From positions 1 to 15,857 of the forward strand of contig UZAE01014231.1 of assembly GCA_900617975.1 (NCBI GenBank): a DNA stretch of 15,857 nt. Reading direction: 5' to 3'. Below the pieces are notes generated by a model. The model was given only the letters and a program-made list of their open reading frames with translations. It searched no databases and was not told the origin of the DNA. Positions 11,701 to 15,857 of this stretch are shown piece after piece (positions within the stretch are counted from its first letter, which is position 1; each line of letters begins with the position of its first letter). The position numbers and the translations under genes were made by a program. This DNA comes from Rodentolepis nana. Taxonomy: Eukaryota > Platyhelminthes > Cestoda > Cyclophyllidea > Hymenolepididae.

Positions 11701-14700
11701 TAATGATTGTTTGGTAACACAAACGACAGTCATTTCGAGTGATAATAATGTCTAGTGTCAATACTATTCTCTTCTGACATACTGTCATTAATTTTGATAG
11801 GTCATCAGCACTTGAGTTTATCTTAACTCTAAAATTTGTGGGGATGAATATGCAAACTATTTGATCATATAACTTCCTGCTCTTCATATTGGCAGTTCAA
11901 TTTACTGAAAGTACATGTGTTCGGTGTCCTTTTAGTGCAATGTCCAGCCTTTTTCCCTTAAAAATTGACTGCGGAATACCGATGTACCTATGGAACGTTA
12001 CCTCCAAGCTCTTTGCTACCACTATCGGAGCAATACTCTTATGCATTGTGTTTCCTTAATTCAGATACAGCCTCGAATGACTCAACCTACAATTGCAGTT
12101 CCAATTGCGACCCAACAGCCGCAAGTGTCTCAGCAACAAGGACAAATTGCTGCCAACCCTCCACCACAACCGATGCTCCAGCAACAACCCCCAGCACTAG
12201 TACCTCAACAAAGCCAACAACCACCTCAAGTTATTCAACATCAAGTTCAGCAACCACCAGCCGCCAAAGTTATGCAGCAGCAGCAGCAGCCCCCGCCACA
12301 ACAAATTCATCAAGTTCAACAGTCCCTTGCTCCTCAAGTTATTCAACAACAACAGCAACAGCAACAGCCGCAATCAACTCAACAAGTGCACCAAGTTCCA
12401 CAGCATAAGCCTCAGTCCCAAGCGGCCCAAACCTTACAACCCCAGCCACCACAACAGCACATGCCAATCCCGGGTTCAGTTGGCAATCAGTTGGTTGGAA
12501 ATGGTGCTGTTGAGGCGACAAAGATGCCGGCTCCGCATAAAATTCCCGCTCCTCTGACTTCAGTGAGTTGTTAATAATTTTGTTATGGAAGAAGTTTGTA
12601 AGCTGTTCAGAGTTCTATGGCCTACACTGATTAATATTTTGTCTAAGCTGCCTCAGTTCGTCATACACCACAATATAAATCCAAGGTCGTGCAGTGGCTA
12701 GAAGTTGTCAGAAACCGAGGAGGAGACTGCGAAATCGGTAGATTAGATCACGTTGAATATGTTGAATTTCAGTTTCTAAGGCAAATATTTTAGGACCAAA
12801 TCGGTTTAAGACATGCATTAGTAGAAGGAGTTCAACTTCTACAGTGCCCTCAGGTCACTAGGGAGTTCGGATCATTGAAGCTCAATAAGTGGGGTGTGTA
12901 AGTGCCTGCAGAAAACCAATGGGAGAATTGAGGTTATGTTTAATCGAAAGTAAGGACAGAATTATAAGGATTAGATTAATCACTTCTCAAATGTTCGATT
13001 TCAGGTGCCTCAGGTTCAACAGCCCATGGTACCACCACCTCACCCACCTTCACAGCCTGTTGCCATGGTATCCCAGCCCTCTCCTCCTCAAGTTGTAATG
13101 GCGCCAACTATGCCAGTTGCTGCTGCTCCCCCTCAACAGCCGCTTCCACCGGTACTTGCTCCCGCCTCGGTTGCTCTCATCCCCCCAACACCGGCTCAAG
13201 TTGCACGACCTCCTTTACCAATTACCACGTCGCCTCCAGCCGCGCCGTCAAAGTTTGTGGTGTCATCAGTTGCTTCAGTACCTGCCGCCAGTGCAACAAA
13301 TGTAATTGGTAGAGAGGGTGCCAACTCCTTGAACCCCACCACGTGTCCACCGGCGGCATTTGTATCTGCTCCTCAGTCATCTCCATCTTCTCAGGCTGCT
13401 GTTAGTGTTGTTGGGAATAAATTCACAGTAAGTTTTTGTTTTGCCTGCCTACACATCACAGGAAGCGTGTTATTACGTCGTTCATAAAATCCGTAAAATG
13501 CAAAAAAAACTCGAAAAATGTAACGGTGGTAGTAGGAAGAGAAAGCAGTTATCTTGTAAGGTCGATCACAATCATTCAACTCCAACTGGTAGTAGTATGA
13601 ATCTGACTATGGGTTTTGATCTTTCCAATGGTCTCCTCCCACTTTCATGCGTATTGCCATATACGTTTCGTGCGTCTCTACCTACTCCTTTCTTCTTGGT
13701 ACTGCTTCGGTTGATTGGATTTTACCTTCTTTCTTTACAAATTTGAGAGAGTAGGGGGATATTGGTGTACCCCCAACAGTAGATAAACCGTATGCTTTGA
13801 GCACTATGAAATGGGGAGGACCTTAGTGAGTTATTCAAGGCAGGTGAATATTGCTTGGTGGAAATAGAGGAGGCTTCTGTCTTCCTCTTATGAACCTTTT
13901 GGATTACCTCGTATCTACGTAAATTTGAACTTGCTAGAGCACTGCAAATAGGTGGATAGTTATGTTTACTTAAATCTCTTCTTATCTGGCATTAAATTTT
14001 CTTTAGTTTGCCTTCATCGATCCAATTCAAGTAAGTCAAGCAGATGCATCTATGCATGTAAAGTGAATATTTATTGCCTTGTTGAGGAAAAAGTAACTAC
14101 CATGGTGTCCCCTCTACTTAGAGGGCGCCTCCTTAGTGGGACTCCCAATGGAATTGCTAAGCTAAAATTACCTTATTCTTTCCCCTCTACTCTTTGCTTA
14201 AAGGTCTTGCCAGTTGACCAAATTCTGAACCAACCAATTCCTCCCGAGTCCACTCACCCTCCTTCACAGCCTGTCCCACCATCTCAGTTGCCTCCAATGG
14301 CCTCCCAAAATCCTGTATTCCCTCCTCAAGGGCAGCCCCCAGTTCCAACTGTCTCTGCTGTTGCTGCGCCCAAGAAAATCCCACCCAAGTTCACGGTATG
14401 TTTGCGTATCCGTTTTTCGGTTTGCCCATCTTTGCGCGGAACATTATAAACCCCGTGTTCATTACAAAGAGGGGTTTATTGTCCAGGTTAGGGGAGGGGG
14501 ATGTATGTCACGATTTCGGAGATTAATTATCTATGGATGGGTCTTAAGTACTAGAAACGCGAATCACAGTTGGAGATGCATTACTCCTCTCAATTCTCAT
14601 TCCACTTAAGAGCATTAATTTAAATTTGAAGCTCCAGTTCTTTTTTTCATTAGAAGTTGAAAGTAGTGGTCTCATTCACATCTATCGAAGGTTTTAATGC

Positions 14701-15531
14701 GCAAAAAAACGTTCTCTTTCAGTATGATGCATGCTTTCACAAGGTGATAATTGTACTAATTTTCCCTTAACCCTTGGGTTATAAAAGTAATTGCGTGCTC
14801 TTTCAGGTTAAACCGGTTTCAGAAGCCTAGAAACCGTCTTTTCCCACTCGGTAAGTGCCTCTCCCCATCCACCCTCGCTTCACATCACTTTTGCCTCTCA
14901 TATTTATTCAAGACAAAATGCATGCAATCGCGCGCGCGGCTTATTCATTCATTCGTTTCCCATTTTATTATGGTTTTTACCTACTTAAATACATTTAAGT
15001 ATGTGTGATTATCCGATGTTGTAAAAGGTGCACTCTCGCGTTCGCAGTTAAATGCATGTTCTATTCCATCTCACTTTCTTTATAGCGATGAAGATCAGTA
15101 CGTTATTGCTTCCATTTTTTATTCCCATTAACAAGCTGCTTTTGGTGTTGTTTAACGCTTGATTACTTTGAGTGCGGGGGGCTTAATTGGGTGCTAATCC
15201 TGAGATCAAGTATTAATACCTTGGTTTTGTTGATTAGGTGACAGCAGTTGATGATGTGTCCGCACCTCCTCCACTGCCAAGTGTCATCAATGGATCGAAT
15301 TCATTGTCATTGAAAGCTCCACAACGGCGTGAGACTCTCTTGAAGGCTGTATTGGACGGTGACCTTTCGACAGAATGCCCACCACCCCCGACAACCCCCT
15401 CCAATGTCAATACGAATTCTGTTATGAACACTCCTACGCCTTCTCCGCCACTTTGTGTTGCGCCTCCGCCCTCTCCTCCCCCTCCTCGAAAATCGATTCC
15501 CCGTAACCCTAATGTACCTTCACAGATGTAG
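891..15531 (+). CDS. WNK: WNK-family (with-no-lysine) protein kinase, C-terminal half, spliced, 5' partial
   Basis: Eight exons (891-1241, 7190-7511, 9291-10582, 10676-11188, 12065-12562, 13005-13427, 14204-14395, 15238-15531) join in frame to about 1294 codons; the start lies left of the window. Visible residues 1-58 are Gln/Pro-rich. Residues about 59-145 resemble the second CCT (PASK/FRAY homology 2-like) domain of WNKs: strand RYIIRITHI, strand FHLEM, then WKLSFRCNL, the acidic DTTDDI turn and helix EEVDRAIKEAVALM. The rest is a long Ser/Pro/Gln-rich tail with [R/K]Fx[V/I] motifs (KFVV, KFTV, KFTV). Known for the family: WNKs are cytoplasmic chloride- and osmotic-stress-responsive kinases that bind and activate OSR1/SPAK through such motifs, controlling cation-chloride cotransporters. 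The kinase and first CCT domain are not in the window, so the family call rests on CCT similarity recognised by eye plus the docking motifs. Another large CCT-domain protein is the main alternative. Confidence 0.72.
2777..2794 (+). repeat. Poly-G tract
   Basis: Eighteen consecutive G on the sense strand, preceded by shorter G runs (ggtgggggttgggg). It lies in the large intron, could form a G-quadruplex in DNA or pre-mRNA, and is also prone to length error in sequencing. Confidence 0.9.
6124..6150 (+). other. Candidate 27-base micro-exon
   Basis: A pyrimidine-rich acceptor (acctctttcag) ends at 6123 and a consensus donor gtatgt begins at 6151. The 27 bases between are open in phase 0 and encode THASAQGTM. 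Both neighbouring exons are phase 0, so inclusion would add nine residues inside the CCT-like domain without shifting the frame. A match of this length can occur by chance in 6 kb of intron, so this is a candidate only. Confidence 0.2.
6886..6900 (+). repeat. (AG)n microsatellite
   Basis: A short run of AG dinucleotide repeats inside the large intron. Confidence 0.85.
7190..7511 (+). CDS. WNK: WNK exon: C-terminal half of CCT-like domain and start of disordered tail
   Basis: The exon starts at TTT after the acceptor acattgtag, in phase 0 with the previous exon, and completes the CCT-like fold. FEGVGYTKSN is followed by the helix EEVDRAIKEAVALMLRALQ, which matches the position of the long terminal helix of WNK CCT domains. 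Behind it come a segment with FVFYPQLSPELISLSTRC and a Pro/Ser-rich stretch. The chosen donor is G|gtattt at 7512. It leaves one base of a codon, and the acceptor before 9291 supplies exactly the two bases needed (G+CA = Ala). This is the only non-phase-0 junction in the visible gene. Confidence 0.72.
8303..8323 (+). repeat. G-rich tract
   Basis: Nearly pure G with single T and A interruptions, on the sense strand within the intron. Confidence 0.9.
8423..8437 (+). repeat. G-rich tract
   Basis: Fifteen bases of G with one A, on the sense strand, about 100 bases after the previous tract. Confidence 0.9.
8749..8822 (+). repeat. Long poly-G / G-rich tract containing an N gap
   Basis: There are 38 consecutive G (8749-8786), then T and two G, four N (8790-8793), then a further G-rich stretch with single A or T interruptions. 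The gap lies inside the homopolymer, so the true length is not known. Any reading frame here (poly-Gly or poly-Trp type) is an artefact. Confidence 0.95.
9017..9039 (+). repeat. (GT)n microsatellite
   Basis: GT dinucleotide repeats with one GC interruption, in the intron 250 bases before the next exon. Confidence 0.9.
9182..9198 (+). repeat. (AATC)n short tandem repeat
   Basis: Four copies of AATC in the intron upstream of the acceptor at 9290. Confidence 0.85.
9291..10582 (+). CDS. WNK: WNK exon: long tail segment with two non-repetitive islands
   Basis: This is the largest exon, about 430 codons. The acceptor is taatgttcag and the first two bases complete the codon begun at 7511. The first 110 residues are Ser/Pro-rich. 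Two islands look less disordered. One is about 9655-9780, with DVFVTLKVP and the helix-like AHAQALAAQFAHHL. The other is about 9932-10127, with RAPYNGYVVVNPEGEM, RPMVILPG and LDDIVTLLMHL. I recognise no named domain in either. The exon then becomes Pro/Gln-rich and ends in a Gln run before MLSNVDY. The donor is gtgagt at 10583, phase 0. Reading through it gives a stop at 10612. Confidence 0.72.
10583..10675 (+). other. Short intron (93 bp)
   Basis: Donor gtgagt, a CT-rich tract (about 10617-10640) and acceptor tttcctttcag, phase 0. It contains an in-frame stop at 10610-10612, so retention would truncate the protein. Confidence 0.75.
10676..11188 (+). CDS. WNK: WNK exon: Ser/Pro-rich tail with short Leu-rich helices
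   Basis: This is a 171-codon exon, phase 0 at both ends. It starts LISLLSTNPSLFQAILSSM, a hydrophobic helix-like segment continuing from the previous exon, then becomes Ser/Ala/Pro-rich. A second short helix-like segment, NDLVKQLLMRSSG (10868-10906), follows. The donor is gtatgt at 11189. Because the exon is symmetric (513 bases), it can be skipped without a frameshift. No docking motif of the [R/K]Fx[V/I] type is visible in it. Confidence 0.7.
11189..12064 (+). other. Intron
   Basis: An 876 bp phase-0 intron from donor gtatgt to acceptor ccttaattcag. It is AT-rich with stops in all frames, and I see no other feature in it. Confidence 0.65.
12065..12562 (+). CDS. WNK: WNK exon: Gln/Pro-rich low-complexity tail
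   Basis: This 166-codon exon is phase 0 at both ends (acceptor ccttaattcag, donor gtgagt at 12563). It is dominated by Gln and Pro, with mixed CAG/CAA codons and recurring units such as QVIQHQVQQ, KVMQQQQQ, QIHQVQQS, QVIQQQQQ and QVHQVPQ. The last residues, APHKIPAPLTS, resemble APKKIPPKFT at the end of exon 14204-14395 but lack the Lys-Phe core of the docking motif. The overlapping Ser/Thr and Ala-rich frames are by-products of the repeat. Exon length is likely to vary between individuals. Confidence 0.7.
12274..12288 (+). repeat. CAG codon repeat
   Basis: Consecutive CAG codons encoding Gln within the low-complexity exon. Confidence 0.85.
12345..12368 (+). repeat. CAA/CAG codon repeat
   Basis: Mixed CAA and CAG codons encoding a Gln run. 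The interruptions make it less slippage-prone than pure CAG. Confidence 0.8.
12563..13004 (+). other. Intron
   Basis: A 442 bp phase-0 intron, donor gtgagt, acceptor tgttcgatttcag. I see no exon, repeat or RNA gene in it. Confidence 0.65.
13005..13427 (+). CDS. WNK: WNK exon: Pro/Ala/Val-rich tail with KFVV and terminal KFT docking half-motif
   Basis: This 141-codon exon is phase 0 at both ends. It opens VPQVQQPMVPPPHPPSQPV and is rich in Pro, Ala and Val. It contains the complete docking-type motif KFVV (13251-13262, followed by SSV) and ends exactly on NKFT (13419-13427). The following donor is gtaagt. The Val that completes KFTV comes from the next exon (VLPV, VKPV or VTAV), or from the donor GTA itself if the intron is retained. 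In the family, [R/K]Fx[V/I] peptides bind CCT domains of OSR1/SPAK and WNKs. Binding here is inferred from the motif alone. It appears to be a duplicated relative of exon 14204-14395. Confidence 0.72.
13428..14203 (+). other. Intron
   Basis: A 776 bp phase-0 intron between donor gtaagt and acceptor ctttgcttaaag. It includes an open stretch around 13441-13746 with a basic segment (HKIRKMQKKLEK). I do not call it coding, since its acceptor is poor and no good donor follows. Confidence 0.6.
14204..14395 (+). CDS. WNK: WNK cassette exon: completes one KFTV motif and begins the next
   Basis: This is a 64-codon symmetric exon. It begins VLPVDQ, so after NKFT it builds KFTVLPVD. It is Pro-rich, includes STHPPSQPVPPSQ, and ends APKKIPPKFT before the donor gtatgt. 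Being 192 bases and phase 0, it can be skipped. In that case NKFT would join VTAV or VKPV directly and still form KFTV. The block CACCCTCCTTCACAGCCTGT (14255-14274) differs at one base from 13041-13060 in exon 13005-13427. Confidence 0.72.
14396..15237 (+). other. Intron region with an internal alternative exon
   Basis: This 842 bp interval is removed when exon 14807-14850 is skipped. Otherwise it makes two introns (14396-14806 and 14851-15237). It has a short alternating CG run (14929-14939) and ATTC repeats just after. Acceptors are tgctctttcag at 14806 and gttttgttgattag at 15237. Confidence 0.6.
14807..14850 (+). CDS. WNK: Alternative WNK exon with early stop (short C-terminus)
   Basis: A strong acceptor (gtgctctttcag) and a consensus donor (gtaagt at 14851) bound 44 bases. 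Read in phase 0 from KFT they give VKPVSEA and a TAG at 14828-14830. The result is a complete KFTVKPVSEA motif, close in style to the R-F-x-V-x-P-V peptides of vertebrate WNKs. The protein then ends 97 residues earlier than the long form. The stop lies 22 bases before the downstream junction, which is closer than the distance usually linked to nonsense-mediated decay. This is therefore more likely a real alternative end than a decay trigger. Its length, 44 bases, is not a multiple of three. Confidence 0.5.
15238..15531 (+). CDS. WNK: WNK terminal coding exon (long C-terminus)
   Basis: The exon follows the acceptor gttttgttgattag and starts VTAVDDVSAPPPLPSV in phase 0, completing KFTVTAV after either KFT exon. 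Next comes NSLSLKAPQRRETLLKAVLDG, a charged helix-like segment, then a Pro/Thr/Ser-rich end (PPPPTTP, PPPSPPPPRK). The TAG is at 15529-15531. The C-terminal coiled-coil with the HQ motif known from other WNKs is not visible, so the protein either ends differently or further exons follow beyond the window. Confidence 0.65.
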   Translation: MTAVDDVSAPPPLPSVINGSNSLSLKAPQRRETLLKAVLDGDLSTECPPPPTTPSNVNTNSVMNTPTPSPPLCVAPPPSPPPPRKSIPRNPNVPSQM

Positions 15532-15857
15532 ACAAGGGAGTACTTGACCTTGTTGGTTGCATTCGCTTTCATTTTATTAGCACATTTGCGCCTCCTCACC
15601 CATGATGTAATCTATGTGCATCTCTTCTCTCTGTCTCTTCCTCTCGAATAATGTCTTTCAGGAATTGGAATCGTGTGTGATTCTTCATCGTCACCCTATG
15701 ATCTCCTTTCTCTCATGAACTTCCATTTGAACTCTACTTGTCTGGCCTACTTCTATCTGTTGCTTGCGCTTTCTAGATGTCTTTTTTTTAGTTTGATGTG
15801 TGTTTATTTGTGGTTTGGTCGTGTCCTCCAACTCTCTCCACCTCCACGTCCCCCCCC
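15532..15857 (+). other. Probable 3' UTR or further intron, to window end
   Basis: Pyrimidine-rich sequence with no AATAAA or ATTAAA signal that I can see. A long pyrimidine tract ends in tctttcag at 15661, a plausible acceptor for another exon. The window stops in a run of seven C. Confidence 0.45.

Noticed and set aside
11965..12408. Ser/Thr-rich and Ala-rich frame overlapping the Gln-rich exon
   Set aside because: This is the frame-shifted reading of CAG/CAA/CCA repeats. The Gln/Pro frame joins its neighbours in phase and this one does not.
13441..13746. Basic open frame (HKIRKMQKKLEK) in the intron after exon 13005-13427
   Set aside because: It lacks a good acceptor and a following donor, and its composition turns intron-like after about 50 codons.
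15234..15599. 121-codon minus-strand open frame with poly-Gly runs
   Set aside because: It lies antisense to the terminal exon, and its Gly runs are the complement of Pro codons; it is a shadow.

Overview
The window looks like a piece of an invertebrate animal genome, and I would guess a parasitic flatworm such as a tapeworm. The guess rests on AT-leaning sequence, a gene with GT-AG introns from 93 bp to 5.9 kb, homopolymer G tracts and no bacterial-style dense coding. The taxon is inference only. The window begins and ends in poly-C tracts and has a 4-base N gap inside a poly-G tract, so it may be a whole short contig broken at homopolymers.

Essentially everything I can support belongs to one plus-strand, multi-exon gene. 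It enters from the left already in progress and reads at least eight coding exons: 891-1241, 7190-7511, 9291-10582, 10676-11188, 12065-12562, 13005-13427, 14204-14395 and 15238-15531. A ninth, alternative exon lies at 14807-14850. Joined, they give an open reading frame of about 1294 codons to a stop at 15529-15531. I read it as the C-terminal half of a WNK (with-no-lysine) protein kinase. There is a CCT-like domain (the second of the two WNK CCT/PASK-FRAY-like domains) split across the first two exons. After it comes a very long Ser/Pro/Gln-rich disordered tail carrying several [R/K]-F-x-[V/I] motifs, the short peptides through which WNKs dock OSR1/SPAK kinases and other CCT domains. The kinase domain itself would lie left of the window.

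The most unusual feature is at the right end. Two exons end exactly on Lys-Phe-Thr, and three downstream exons each begin with a Val codon and a V-x-x-V pattern. Any in-frame pairing therefore rebuilds a KFTV docking motif. Because a GT donor read as coding is itself a Val codon, unspliced RNA preserves the motif as well. Exons 13005-13427 and 14204-14395 share a 19/20-base identical block and the same architecture, which points to tandem exon duplication. One of the three acceptor exons holds a stop after eight codons and gives a short alternative C-terminus.

The remaining sequence is intron. The 5.9 kb intron 1242-7189 splits the CCT-like fold and contains a candidate 27-base micro-exon and a few weak coding-like patches, but no recognisable mobile element. 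The 1.8 kb intron 7512-9290 carries three sense-strand G tracts.
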